Shown piece after piece: positions 25,883 through 37,200 of a stretch of 64,000 bases of DNA. Where the stretch lies: positions 5,580,001 to 5,644,000 of the forward strand of contig NVQB01000001.1 of NCBI GenBank assembly GCA_002319075.1, written 5' to 3'. The stretch's first letter is position 1; each line of letters begins with the position of its first letter. A model generated the notes under the pieces. The model saw only the letters and a program-made list of their open reading frames with translations, ran no database searches and was not told where the DNA came from. Position numbers and translations under genes: made by a program. The DNA comes from Sphingobacteriaceae bacterium (GTDB lineage Bacteria > Bacteroidota > Bacteroidia > B-17B0 > Aurantibacillaceae).

Positions 25883-27988
25883 TTATTTAGTAGCGTTGAT
25901 CAGATTAAGATTCGTTTCACCAATGATACGGAAAGCTGTACGTCTGTTTTTTTGATGCGCTGCTTCAAATTCAGGACTCTTATCTACCATCAGATCAATA
26001 TCTGCCTGTGGAATAATAGGTTTGCTTTCTCCATAGCCACGGGCAACCAAACGGTCTTTCGCAATGCCGTGTGCTATAAGGTAATCAACACAGCTCTGGG
26101 CACGCGCCTGAGATAACTTCATATTGTATGCGTCATTACCGCGAGAGTCGGTGTGTGAACTTAACTCTACTGACAAATTATCGTTTAACTTAAGAAGATC
26201 TACGAGCTTATCCAAAACTTCCATAGACTTAGGACGAAGTGTTGCTTTGTTAAAGTCGTACTCTACTCCTTCAATTTCTATGTCTCCTTCAGGAATTGGC
26301 GTCAACTCAAAATTTTGCTCGAAATGTTTACTATCTGTTAAGCCTTTTGTAATAACACTTGCCGACTTACCGAAATACTTACTCTTCTGAGCTTTTAAGA
26401 AATATTCAAAATTAGGTTTCAGGTCTGTTTTATAATAGCCTTGCTCATCGGTCACCACATAAAAAGGTTCATCGTTATCGTGCACGTCTTTAATAGTTAC
26501 AAGAGCCGAAGGGATAGGGAGCCCGGTTACCTCATCGGTTACTATCCCTTCTAAATCAAACTTAATAGGATCATTTGTGTAAGCATAAATATTATAACAA
26601 TGTCCATCAGGACAATCGAGGCGGTCGCTGGAAATAAATCCTTTGGTGCCCATACGGTCTGTTACATAATACGCATCATCTTTAGAAGAATTAATAGGTT
26701 GGTTTAAATTCGTTGGAGCCATGTATGTAGAATCGTCTACGTTGAGACTCGCTTTAAAAATATCTAAGCCACCCAATCCCGGTAAGCCGTTGGAGCTAAA
26801 ATAAAGTGTGTTACTTAACTCATGATAAAACGGTGTAACCTCATCTGCTTCTGAATTAATTTGATCTCCCAGGTTCTTTGCGTCCCCTACAAAACCATTC
26901 TCATCAATATTTGCCATCCATAAATCGAAGCCACCTTTACCACCGGGTCTGTTAGAAGAAAAGAATAATCGGTGACCATCTGCTGTAACGTAAGGATGGT
27001 GGGACTTATAACCAGGCATATTAATATTTGTACCGAGCTTCATCGCTTCATAAAATTTACCGCCGGTAGTTCTGGCCATATAGATAAAAGCTTCGTAACG
27101 GTTATTGTCGCTCCAGCGGGTAAACAGCATGACCTCTTCAGGAGTAAAAACACCGGCGCCCTCATGCAAAGAAGTATTCACCGGGCGACCGAAATTGATG
27201 GGACGTTGCCAGATAGTATCTTCGATCGTAGAAAAATAAAGATCGCAAAAATAACGCGAGTCTTGTTTCAAAGGATCGGTTACCACGCCTCCCCTTCTTG
27301 CGCTGGTAAAAATTACTTTTTCATCTGTAAGATAGTACATGGCAGCAAAATTACTCGTACCACGGTTAAACACCATAGTGTCCATCATACGAATGGAGGC
27401 CTTTTTAGGCACAAGAGTATCTAATGCAAAATAACACCAGGTTTCTCTTTTGGCTGCTAATAAAATTAAAGAGTCAGACCCTTCTTTCTCCTGCACATAA
27501 GTATCAAACGCTTTTAATGCCATTTGATATTCCTTCTGGTTCATCAAACTGATTCCATAATAGTAGCCGGCATCTTTATACACCTTTCTATCCACGCACT
27601 TTTTGTAAGCATCAGCCGCATGCGAATAATCGAAATTCAAACGGTAGCTTTGCGCGAGGCGGTATAATATAAAATCGTATTTACTCGATTGTACCAGGTC
27701 CTCTTTTACAATATTAATACTGTCTTTAATTTTAGTGATAGAAAGTTCAGGCACTTTAAACAGTGAGGGCATCTTTAGATTCACCAACTGCGGCTCGTAA
27801 GGAAGCACGTAATTCCTAAGCACAGTGGTATCATCCAAAACCTTTGCATAATAAATCGCGGCATTGGCATAATCCCGTTTGGCATAGGCATCATCTGCAA
27901 GGTCGATCCATACCTTTTTCGATTGCGAGAATGCAAAGGAAACAAGGAACAAACAACAAAGGATTAAGAGTGATTTTTTATGCAACAT
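25883..27988 (-). CDS. PorE-like OmpA-family protein with TPR, WD40-like propeller and peptidoglycan-binding domain
   Basis: A 701-residue periplasmic or outer-membrane-associated protein. Order: signal peptide (1-21), TPR-like helices (about 25-190), PD40/WD40-like propeller (about 200-470, e.g. GHRLFFSSNRPGGKGGFDLW), a carboxypeptidase-regulatory-like beta domain (about 475-560, FDLEGIVTDEVTGLPIPSA), and an OmpA-C peptidoglycan-binding domain (about 570-690, SSHTDSRGNDAYNMKLSQAR). This is the architecture of PorE of the type IX system, which anchors outer-membrane T9SS parts to the cell wall. It lies 12 bp after a PorP/SprF gene. Confidence 0.85.
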   Translation of the reverse strand: MLHKKSLLILCCLFLVSFAFSQSKKVWIDLADDAYAKRDYANAAIYYAKVLDDTTVLRNYVLPYEPQLVNLKMPSLFKVPELSITKIKDSINIVKEDLVQSSKYDFILYRLAQSYRLNFDYSHAADAYKKCVDRKVYKDAGYYYGISLMNQKEYQMALKAFDTYVQEKEGSDSLILLAAKRETWCYFALDTLVPKKASIRMMDTMVFNRGTSNFAAMYYLTDEKVIFTSARRGGVVTDPLKQDSRYFCDLYFSTIEDTIWQRPINFGRPVNTSLHEGAGVFTPEEVMLFTRWSDNNRYEAFIYMARTTGGKFYEAMKLGTNINMPGYKSHHPYVTADGHRLFFSSNRPGGKGGFDLWMANIDENGFVGDAKNLGDQINSEADEVTPFYHELSNTLYFSSNGLPGLGGLDIFKASLNVDDSTYMAPTNLNQPINSSKDDAYYVTDRMGTKGFISSDRLDCPDGHCYNIYAYTNDPIKFDLEGIVTDEVTGLPIPSALVTIKDVHDNDEPFYVVTDEQGYYKTDLKPNFEYFLKAQKSKYFGKSASVITKGLTDSKHFEQNFELTPIPEGDIEIEGVEYDFNKATLRPKSMEVLDKLVDLLKLNDNLSVELSSHTDSRGNDAYNMKLSQARAQSCVDYLIAHGIAKDRLVARGYGESKPIIPQADIDLMVDKSPEFEAAHQKNRRTAFRIIGETNLNLINATK

Positions 27989-28000
27989 ACTTTTAAATGC

Positions 28001-28996
28001 CTAGAGGCGTGGACAGTTTTTAATTTCAGTACTTTTTGTTTTCTTTCCTAACCAGGTAAGCGATAACTCGTAAGCACCGCGTGTTTTAGAAACTCCTCTT
28101 AAAGTGGAAACATTAAAGTCGTAAGACATTTTAAAAATATAATTGTCTTTCTTTAAACCCACATAAAAAATACTCGCGTCTTTTACACGCATGGTGTATC
28201 CCGCCAGTGCATAAAATTTTTCTCCTTTAAAATAATAACCGGCATCCAAAGCATAAGTCTGTTGAATAATGCTCGCCTGGCCATAAATTAATACTTTAGG
28301 AATCACATAAAGGATTTCACTCACATTTACCCGCACCCCGGCATGAAGGTATTGACGGATAGGCAAGCGGTTGTTGGAGCCCACAAATGACTCTTTGGGA
28401 CGTGTTAAATTAAAGGCACTGTAACCTATGAAAGGATTGAGACGCGACTGTTGTTTTCCATAAAAATAAAGTGCGCCAAAATTCACAGCCTCCTGGAATT
28501 GATTATTACCCGTAAAGTTTTCACCGCTGGAAACCGATTTATCAAAAGAACCGCCGTTGGCCGTAGACCATTGAGAATCGAAAGAAAGTACCTGGTACTC
28601 GATACGTTTTTGTGTGAAGCCAGCCTGCAATCCAAAAGATAAGTTGTGGTATTTATTTTTATCTATAGGTACCGCGTAAGAAGCAGAACCTAAAAGTTGA
28701 AGTACATTATAATTTCCGGCACCTGCGCGCATGTTCGAAATCTGTCCGCCAAAACCCCACTTCCCTTTCGGTACATCAAAGCTTGCAAGGGCAGTTGTGT
28801 ATGGTTTATAGGCTAATGCATTCCACTGATTACGGAAATGAATATGCGCACGCATTTTTGTTTCTATCAATCCCGTCATAGCCGGATTTAAAAAGATAGG
28901 CGCTGCGTCATACATGCTCAGGTGAAAATCCTGCGCTTTGTTGGACAGTATAGACCCTGTACACAAAATGATTAAATATAATTTTATTCTTTTCAT
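28001..28996 (-). CDS. PorP/SprF-family T9SS outer membrane protein (second of operon)
   Basis: A 331-residue outer-membrane barrel protein of the PorP/SprF family. The N-terminal HLSMYDAAPIFLNPAMTG after the signal peptide is the family hallmark (the NPA-G motif), followed by HIHFRNQWNAL. In Flavobacterium SprF-like proteins are needed for secretion or surface attachment of the type B cargo encoded next to them. Its ATG overlaps the stop of the 1321-residue cargo gene by one base, so the pair is very likely cognate. Confidence 0.9.
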   Translation of the reverse strand: MKRIKLYLIILCTGSILSNKAQDFHLSMYDAAPIFLNPAMTGLIETKMRAHIHFRNQWNALAYKPYTTALASFDVPKGKWGFGGQISNMRAGAGNYNVLQLLGSASYAVPIDKNKYHNLSFGLQAGFTQKRIEYQVLSFDSQWSTANGGSFDKSVSSGENFTGNNQFQEAVNFGALYFYGKQQSRLNPFIGYSAFNLTRPKESFVGSNNRLPIRQYLHAGVRVNVSEILYVIPKVLIYGQASIIQQTYALDAGYYFKGEKFYALAGYTMRVKDASIFYVGLKKDNYIFKMSYDFNVSTLRGVSKTRGAYELSLTWLGKKTKSTEIKNCPRL

Positions 28997-31900
28997 TATC
29001 TGATCAGGGTTACATCACCGTTCTTTTTTACCTGCCGGTTATTGTACATGTCTACCACCATTGTCCATACATAAACACCAACAGGTTGTTCTACCCCATT
29101 TTTTCTACCATCCCAGCCAAGAGTTTGATCACTTGTTTCGAAAACCAATTCACCCCAACTGTTGTAAACTCTAAATAACATGGAAGCAAAAGGTCCACCT
29201 TTTATATACAAAAGATCATTTACGCCATCACCGTTCGGCGTGAAGCCTCCTGGTAATTGTGGTAAGAGGGTCACATCAATGTCTTTACGCAAAGTATCCT
29301 GGCAGCCCGCGAAGTCGGTAACCGTTAGTTTAATACTGAAAATACCCGCTTGTTGATAGGTATGCACTGGCGCTTGTTCGGTAGAAGCACCTTCGTCTCC
29401 AAACTCCCAGTACCATTGAGCTATGTTACCAGCAGGGGTTGTAAAGTCTGAGAAATAAACTGGCTCCTGAACAACAGATGGATTATTTGTTAAACCGAAT
29501 TCTGCTTTTGGTTTCGAAAACACATCCACATATTCACGGTGAGGTTCCGAAACACATCCGATACTGCGCGAGGCGCCCACCGGTGTGGCAGTAACCGTTA
29601 GAAAGGCAGAGAACCGTTCAGGCGAAGTGTAGACGTGACCTACTGTAGTAGTTGGAAAGCTGGTGTATAAAGGAGGGGCATTGAATTGAATACTGTCTCC
29701 AAACTCCCATTTCCAGGCAATGATTGGATCTGAACCTGGAGGTGCAAGCGACTGATTTGTAAACACTACCTGGAAATCCTGGCAAGCCGGAGCCACGCGG
29801 AAATCAGCTATGGGTAGTGTTTTAATACGGATCAATGTATCAAATACATCACTGCACTCAATGTTCAAAAGACTTTGTCCTGTTACCGTGAGTGTAACCA
29901 AATACTGTTGGGCTATGCTGTAAGTCTTAACGGGATTCGGTGTGGAAGAACCTCCTAAAGAATTGTTATCTCCAAAATCCCAATTGTATTTTAAGAAAGC
30001 TGTACCGTTAGCTAAAGAAGCGTCGGTAAAAATTAAAGGTGCATTCAAACAACGTTTTGGTGAAAAGGTAAACCTGGCCGTAGGTGAGGGTACAAATGTG
30101 GCCGTGAAAGCTGCAGAAGAACCCGGACATTGGCCATTGTTTGTAGATTTTAAAGTAAGTGTTACAAATCCATTTTGAATATCTGTTTCACTTGGCTGAT
30201 AAAAGGAATTAACGAAATTGGCACCGGGTGTAAAAGTTCCCGGACTGGATGTGGCGCTGCTCGTGCTCCACTCCCCTGAATTGGTGTAACCAGAAACAGT
30301 TCCTGTTAAAGCTATTTGTGCATTTTTACAAGAAGGAGAAATTAAATCGTTTACCCTCACTATCGGAGCAGCCAATATCGAAGCTTTCACAGAATCTTTC
30401 GCCACAGGACAAATTCCTCCTGAGCTTTCTAAAATAAAATAAACAAAATTTGTATCAAGCGGACTTAAGCTGTAGGTGGTGTTAATTGGAGAAACCTGCG
30501 GTTGCAGATCAGAAAACGCACCGTTGGTCATATTGGAGGTCCAGAGACCTTGCGTTGCCGTACCCGAAACAGTTCCGCTTAAAGAGGTCGTTAAAGATTC
30601 GGCACAGACCGTAAAGTCTGAAGGCACACTTAAGGTTGGCTTAGGCAGCACATTTATAAGCATGGTTGCCGTTTCAGCAGCACAGATGCCATTAATAGTG
30701 GAACTTAAAGTAAGTGTTATGGTATTTTGAGAAAGATCAGCCGGACTCAAAATGTAAGTCGCAGTAGGAGAAGCATTGGTAAGCGTGTAGGCTCCTGTAC
30801 CACCCTGCCATATCCCTGAAGTGGTTACACCGCTGATATTACCATTAAGGGCTATGGTGCTGGAATTTGTACAAACATTTGCTATGCTGGGCGTAATAAT
30901 AACAAGCGGTGGATTTATAAAACCAACAGTTAGACTTTGCACTGTATTCGGACAACCCTGCAACGGCGCCTGACTCGTAAGATTTAACGTGATAGAATTT
31001 GCTGCAAGGTCTTGTTGAGAAGGCGTGTAAGATGTTACTACTCCCGTTCCAAAAGTACCACCGTTTCCTCCACTCCACTGGCCGCTTACCGCATTGGTTA
31101 CGGTACCAGACAGAGCTACAGGTACAACATTGTTTTTACACATGATGGTACTTCCTGTAACTAAAACTTTGGGACGTTGGTTGATGACTAGCTTAACGGA
31201 GTCTGTAACAGACTTGCAACTTCCGAGTGAATTAAGATATAAGGTTATAGTTCTCGTAGGAACAGAGAACGTTGTATCGTTTACTGATACAGTGTAAATA
31301 GCGGAAACGGTATTAAGTGAAGAGCTATAAGATGAAAGGGGGGGAAATGTGCCACTACCTCCGCCGTTAATTGTAACACTACCACTAGTATAACTTGTAC
31401 TCCAGTAACCAGCAATATCCGCTCCACTAACGGTTCCCGTTAAGGCGACTGTACCAGCTTGCCCGGCACAAATGGGAGTTGTGGTCTGAGTTTTAACCTG
31501 GGTTCTTCGGAGAAATGATGACATGTAGTGAAAGAGCGTTCCTCCATTCGTTGTGCCATTAAAGACGCCCATAGCAAAAAATCCATTTGAACCGGTAGAA
31601 TTATATAGCAGATTGGAAGAATTTACCGGAATTTGCGATGTACTGAATGGCCCTAACTGAGCACCATAATATGGTCCTCCCTGGAGAGTTGATGTTACCG
31701 GAATTACTGTAAATAAACTGGCGGAAATCGCAATAGTATTAGAACTGTTTACAAGAGTAAAATTAGAAATAGCTGCTGCTTTGCACAACACATTTAGAAA
31801 AAAGGTGTTCCCATTATTCCTTGTAAATGTAACACTGTCAGACCCAGCACAGTTCAATGGAGGTAAAATTGCTTCTCCTAATTCACAACCATATCCGGAA

Positions 31901-32961
31901 GCACTTAACAAATAAACATTTTTATCTGACCTGGCATAGGTAAGGTTGTTATCCATATTATGCGTGTAGGTATCGCCTTTATTAAGAAGAACAGTAGTAG
32001 TTACTGCCCCGACAATTTCAACCTTCGTAAAATTCTGAGTAGCTACTACAAAAAACGCTTCCCCCGACCCTGCATTTAATTGTCCCCGGTTAATGATATA
32101 ATCTGTGCCAACCAGATCAACGGGTACGATCTGATCTCCCATTAAGTCATAACAGCCTTGTCCCGTAGGATTAACAGAGTCGTCTGAAACAGTAACAGCA
32201 ATGGGTTTATCTGATACCACGATACTTCCACTAAGATTCTGCCCCGATACATTTGTTATCTGGGTAACATTTTCGGCTGTGTAACATGCACCTTCACGGG
32301 GGAGAAAAACACTAAAACTGACATTTGCCAGGTGGCCAACGATATCGCACTTTGGGGTAATCCAAACGATGGTGTTAGGCTTGGTAGCAATAATACTAAT
32401 CATCGATTTAGGTTGTGTGAAAATCCCATCTCCGTTTTGATCCTGGTTACCGCCGGCGGGAGATAAAAATCGATTATTCCATTTTGTTTGGAATGGACAT
32501 AAAAATTCAGTTCCTAAAGCGTTTTGCCCCTTAAGTGAATAGGTTTCAGGATTATTGGGTGTGATAGTTATTTCATCATATACTACCGTGATTTTTGAAC
32601 TGGAGGTTATCTTTACTCCGTTTGTTCTTACCACATTTGCAGGACGCGTCTCTAGAGAATCATATCCTAAACTTGTAGGACTTGCCAATGCTCCCCTCCA
32701 ATAAGTAATGTCAACGAGTTGTGCTGGGGTCATGTAAATTATAGTATCCATCGATAATGGAGAGGCCGGCTGAAAAATATGTACTGTGGTTACAGGTGCG
32801 GAAAAACTTGAAATATGGAACTTGATCGGTTGCTTTGGATTATGATCTGGAGTTACCCATGGCGGAGCAAAATAAAAGAGCGTATCAATCTGCGCAACCG
32901 AAATACCAGTTTTGAACACAAAAAATAAAAAGAGTACTATGATCTTATTTTTATTATTCAT
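28996..32961 (-). CDS. Giant T9SS type B cargo protein with IgGFc-binding-like N-terminal domain and PKD repeats
   Basis: A 1321-residue surface protein. I chose ATG 32961, which gives a normal signal peptide (MNNKNKIIVLFLFFVFKTG) and begins one base after the upstream stop. Residues about 30-420 resemble the IgGFc-binding-protein N-terminal domain (conserved YSLKGQNALGTEF, VSDKPIAVTV, YLLSASGYGCELG). Serial Ig-like modules follow, then three PKD domains (YNWDFGDN, WKWEFGDS, WYWEFGDE), then the type B sorting domain (PGGFTPNGDGVNDLLY). A putative adhesin, exported by T9SS and attached with its adjacent SprF-like partners. Confidence 0.88.
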   Translation of the reverse strand: MNNKNKIIVLFLFFVFKTGISVAQIDTLFYFAPPWVTPDHNPKQPIKFHISSFSAPVTTVHIFQPASPLSMDTIIYMTPAQLVDITYWRGALASPTSLGYDSLETRPANVVRTNGVKITSSSKITVVYDEITITPNNPETYSLKGQNALGTEFLCPFQTKWNNRFLSPAGGNQDQNGDGIFTQPKSMISIIATKPNTIVWITPKCDIVGHLANVSFSVFLPREGACYTAENVTQITNVSGQNLSGSIVVSDKPIAVTVSDDSVNPTGQGCYDLMGDQIVPVDLVGTDYIINRGQLNAGSGEAFFVVATQNFTKVEIVGAVTTTVLLNKGDTYTHNMDNNLTYARSDKNVYLLSASGYGCELGEAILPPLNCAGSDSVTFTRNNGNTFFLNVLCKAAAISNFTLVNSSNTIAISASLFTVIPVTSTLQGGPYYGAQLGPFSTSQIPVNSSNLLYNSTGSNGFFAMGVFNGTTNGGTLFHYMSSFLRRTQVKTQTTTPICAGQAGTVALTGTVSGADIAGYWSTSYTSGSVTINGGGSGTFPPLSSYSSSLNTVSAIYTVSVNDTTFSVPTRTITLYLNSLGSCKSVTDSVKLVINQRPKVLVTGSTIMCKNNVVPVALSGTVTNAVSGQWSGGNGGTFGTGVVTSYTPSQQDLAANSITLNLTSQAPLQGCPNTVQSLTVGFINPPLVIITPSIANVCTNSSTIALNGNISGVTTSGIWQGGTGAYTLTNASPTATYILSPADLSQNTITLTLSSTINGICAAETATMLINVLPKPTLSVPSDFTVCAESLTTSLSGTVSGTATQGLWTSNMTNGAFSDLQPQVSPINTTYSLSPLDTNFVYFILESSGGICPVAKDSVKASILAAPIVRVNDLISPSCKNAQIALTGTVSGYTNSGEWSTSSATSSPGTFTPGANFVNSFYQPSETDIQNGFVTLTLKSTNNGQCPGSSAAFTATFVPSPTARFTFSPKRCLNAPLIFTDASLANGTAFLKYNWDFGDNNSLGGSSTPNPVKTYSIAQQYLVTLTVTGQSLLNIECSDVFDTLIRIKTLPIADFRVAPACQDFQVVFTNQSLAPPGSDPIIAWKWEFGDSIQFNAPPLYTSFPTTTVGHVYTSPERFSAFLTVTATPVGASRSIGCVSEPHREYVDVFSKPKAEFGLTNNPSVVQEPVYFSDFTTPAGNIAQWYWEFGDEGASTEQAPVHTYQQAGIFSIKLTVTDFAGCQDTLRKDIDVTLLPQLPGGFTPNGDGVNDLLYIKGGPFASMLFRVYNSWGELVFETSDQTLGWDGRKNGVEQPVGVYVWTMVVDMYNNRQVKKNGDVTLIR

Positions 32962-32962
32962 A

Positions 32963-34231
32963 CTAGTTTTTAGGTTCTTCTTTTTTAGGTTCAACTTCTG
33001 GTGTAATTACTGGCTGTGCTGTTTCCACTGCAGGACTAACCGTTTCGACAGGCTTTTGGGGTTCAGTTCCCGAGTTTGTTTCCGGCTGACTGATAGTATT
33101 CGGCGTTTCCAAGTTTGGCGTTTCCGTTTTATTCTCTGAGCCTGGTTGCGTTTCGCCTGGTGGTGTGGAAGGTGTATCAGAAGGCGTAACACCTGGTGTT
33201 TCAACCGGTGTTTCTTTTTTCTCTTCTTCTTGTTTCTTCTCTTCTTCTTTCTTCTTTTTGTTCTTTAAATTTGTTTTTAAAGAGTTATCGATTTTGTTCA
33301 ATTCTTCTTCATCGGCATCTTTCACCAATTCACTCTTCGATTTTTTACGTTTGAAAGGAATCAAATAAGACAAAACAATTTCATGACTTCCACTTGAGTA
33401 TTTGTTTAAAGCAGTTATAGTCATATCATAACTGTATCCAAAACTATACCGCTTATCTATCTTACAACCAAAGAGAAAGCAAGCAGACGAGTTTTGACGG
33501 TAACTAAATCCGCCCCAGAACATCTCATCATAGATAACTTTTGCGTTGTACTCAATCTGGTAGGGTGCCGGACTGGCAGAACGCACTAATACCGATGGCT
33601 GTAAAACCCACTCTTTATTGAAGTGAATACTGTAGCCGGTGTAAGCATAAAAGTGCGTCGTGTTTTTCCCATTGGTATTGTCCCAACGGATTTTAGTTGC
33701 TGGCATTTGCTGATCGCTGAACCCTAAGAAAAAGTTTTTGGTATAAAAATAAAAGCCCGCGTTGGCATCAAAAGACCAGGCTCTTAACACATCATTCGAT
33801 AAAAAATTATCGTCTTTATCGTATGGTCTTGCATCGTAAACACGCACTTTGTATTGAATACCACCGGCACCGAGTCCAAAATTAATAGCTGCTTTTTTAT
33901 TTATTTTTAAATGGTAACTGTAAGTTGCATAAAAAGATGTGCGTTGAAGAAGACCTATTTTCTCCGTCATAATTAAGCCACCGGCCGCCATGTTCGGTTT
34001 CTTTTTAAACTTACCATACCCACTAAACATGTAGCTTTTCGGCGCACCATCAAAGCCTACGTACTGATTTCTGTAACCCAGGTTAAATTGCGTGCCATCT
34101 TCAACACCGGCATACGCAGGATTGTAGATGTACTGGTTCATGAGGTAACTTGTATATAAAGTCTGCTGCTGGGCAAAGGATGCTCCCATGCTCAAAAACA
34201 CTACAAGGCATATATATACTTTAATTTTCAT
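32963..34231 (-). CDS. PorP/SprF-family T9SS outer membrane protein with long charged Pro/Glu/Thr tail
   Basis: A 422-residue protein. Residues 1-290 form a normal PorP/SprF barrel (signal peptide, YLMNQYIYNPAYAG motif, LGYRNQYVGFDGAP). The remaining ~130 residues are an extension not usual in the family: a Lys/Glu-rich stretch (KNKKKKEEEKKQEEEKK) and then Pro/Thr/Glu repeats. The tail may be an unfolded linker on the periplasmic side, but this is inference. It lies 51 bp after the 1166-residue cargo gene and one base before the next cargo gene. Confidence 0.9.
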   Translation of the reverse strand: MKIKVYICLVVFLSMGASFAQQQTLYTSYLMNQYIYNPAYAGVEDGTQFNLGYRNQYVGFDGAPKSYMFSGYGKFKKKPNMAAGGLIMTEKIGLLQRTSFYATYSYHLKINKKAAINFGLGAGGIQYKVRVYDARPYDKDDNFLSNDVLRAWSFDANAGFYFYTKNFFLGFSDQQMPATKIRWDNTNGKNTTHFYAYTGYSIHFNKEWVLQPSVLVRSASPAPYQIEYNAKVIYDEMFWGGFSYRQNSSACFLFGCKIDKRYSFGYSYDMTITALNKYSSGSHEIVLSYLIPFKRKKSKSELVKDADEEELNKIDNSLKTNLKNKKKKEEEKKQEEEKKETPVETPGVTPSDTPSTPPGETQPGSENKTETPNLETPNTISQPETNSGTEPQKPVETVSPAVETAQPVITPEVEPKKEEPKN

Positions 34232-34282
34232 TTATTTGGGTTACTATAGAATTCTATATACGTAAATTTTTGTGTAAAGGTT

Positions 34283-37200
34283 TTATTTTATGAGCGTCAA
34301 TGTGCCTTTAATTACCGGGGTTGCGTCTTTGTCATGTAAATTAATGGTAAAGAAATAGCCGCCTACAGGCAAAGCATCTCCCTTGTAGCTGCCATCCCAG
34401 GCATTTGAGTAGCCTATACTTCTGAAAATGCGCACACCCCAACGGTTGTAGATCTCAATCTCTGCTTCCGGAAAGTACACGTCAATAAAATCGAGACGCC
34501 AATAATCGTTTTTTCCGTCATCGTTAGGTGTTACCACATTGGGAATGAGCTTCAAAATGTCAGCCACAATGGTAGAAACCCGCACTTCAGTAGTATACGA
34601 ACTCGGACAACCAAACTGGTCGGTAATAGTTAAGGAGACAACATACAAGCCATTCTCTTTATAAAAGGTGGATGGATATTTTAAGGAGCTTGTTTCGCCA
34701 TTTCCAAAATCCCAATTCCAGCTTTGTGCATAAGACGAGGTATCGCGGAATGACACGTTGGCTCCTAAACCCGGAATAGAATTATTGATGTGAACAAACC
34801 TGGCAACGGGACGCGGTGTAATGTTTACCGTTTTAGAAATCGCAGACTGGCAACCTTTATTAGAGGTGATGATTTTTGTGATGCTATATAGGCCTTCACT
34901 TGGAAAAACAATAGAAGTATCTTTTGCGTTAGAAAAACCAAAGCCTCCAAAATCCCAATAATGACCGCTGCTTGAAATGGCAGAAGGGGCCGCGATAGTA
35001 GACTGATCTTTAAAACCAATAAGCTGTGCAGACCCACTACAAGCGCGGGTAACAGCAAAATCTACATCCGGTAATTCATAAATAACAACAGGTTTTACAA
35101 TCGTATCAGCACAATTAAAGGTATTCCTTACCACGAGTTGCGCTGTAAAAATGCCTACACTGGAGTATGTGTGCGAAGGATTTAGTTTTGTAGAGCCGAT
35201 GGAGTTATCACCGAAATTCCAGGACCAGGATTTTAAAGCGCCGATTCCTGAAAGATTAAGTGATTGATCTCTGAAATCCGTTAATTGATTCAAACACACA
35301 GAGGTCACCGAAAAATTAGCATAAGGTTTTGTTTGAAAATTAACTTTAACAATATCCGTTGTACCTAAACAGAGGCCATTATTACTGGTAGTAAGCGTAA
35401 GAGTTACAAAACCCGTTAATACTTCAGAAGCCGTACCCGTATAAGTTGCGGTTAAAGCGCTGTTAGACGGCGAATACGTTCCACCTCCACCCGACCAAAC
35501 TCCGGTGGAAGTCACTGTGCCCGTAATTAAGCCGGAGATAACACCCCGCGGATCATTCTCGCAGGCATTGGCATCAGCTCCTGCATTGGCATAAGAAGGT
35601 TCTGTAAAAATAACATTCACACTATCACGGGTAGGAAAACATAAGCCATTGTTGGTGCTTTCCAGTGTCAGCCAAACATTCCCCTGGGTGACATCATTTA
35701 AGCTCGGGATATAATTTGTACTTAAAGCTACGTTGTTCGGTAGAAACACGCCCGTACCTTGTGTTTGCCAGATTCCTGTGGAAGTAGTTGTTCCCGAAAC
35801 CGTTCCATTTAAATTTACAGTTGCATTGTTTGAGCACTTCACGATGTTAGGAAGTGTACTTGCATTTACAATAGGCGGTTTATTAATAGTGACATTAACA
35901 GTACTGGTAACAGGATTACATCCAGCATTATTTGTACTCGTCAAAATAAAGGAGAGTTGACTCAAAGCGGTATCTGCCAAAGAAAGCTGATACTTTGGTG
36001 TAAATGTATTTATACCTGAAAGGAATGTTCCACTGCCAGGAGCCATAACACTCCAGAAACCCTGGTTGGTAGCGCCATACACATTGCCGTTAAATTGCAC
36101 TGTTGGATTATTCGCACAAACAATAGAACTCGATCCTGCAGACACAATGGGCGGCTGTTTCACGTGCAATTTGAATGTATCGCTGGCCATAGGACAAATA
36201 CCCGTGGTATTCAAAATAAGTTTTACATACCGTTGCGAAGCGGGAATGGTCGGAGCATTATTGGTAGTATCTAATAAGCTAGGCGTGTAAATATTATTAG
36301 TAAGCTGTGTATTTGAGCCCGAAAGACTGCCATACCCTTGTAAAATGCTCCAGATACCCGTATTTGGTCCACCCCCCACTACCCCGTTCAAAGTAAACTG
36401 CGTGTTTCCGCAGATTGTAGCTGTGGGTGCAGCGTTGGCAAAAGCAAACGAAGTAATTTCAAAATCTGAGGAATTTGCATAGGTACTTCCTGTAGAATAG
36501 CCTCCGTTAACGGCGCTGAGGCCGAAGATATCCGTACTGTTAACTAGCTGGTTGTAGGAACCTACAGGGATGTCGGTCGTAGAGAAGTAAAACCTCCCGG
36601 CAACAAGATCACTATTACTTCCCGGCACGGTTGTAAATCCTGAAGAAGCCAAAGGAAGGGAAACACCGTTACTTAACAGTGTAAAGTTTGACTGATTGCC
36701 TGAGCGGGTACAAATGTTCAGATTGAGCGAATCGGGACTTAAACGGGTAAAGGCAGCATCGTAAGAACCAGCGCAATAAACCGGAGCCAATTGGGCGCCA
36801 CTCGTTTTACAGCCGTAACCACTTACATGCAACAAGTAAACAGGTTTATCTGACTTAATATAAGTAACTGCATTAGTGATGTTTACGGAATAGGTCTCTG
36901 TAGCATTGATCAACCATTGAGAACTTCCCGAAGAAGTACTTACCGTGAATCCTGTAGCGTTTAAGGGGGCTAAAATATATGCAACATCTTGAGTGCCATT
37001 ACCTTTCAAAATAACATGGTCTTTGCCAATGTGATTACTTGCCGTTAACTGATCTGTAAAATACGAGGCACAAGCGTTCGGTCCGGTTATAGACCCTTTT
37101 ACGGTTACAGCTACATCCTTGTCAGCAGAGATGATTGAACCGGCTAGTTGACTTGGATTAGCAGTATTATTGTCCCTTACAGAGAAGGTCTCTCCCCTGT

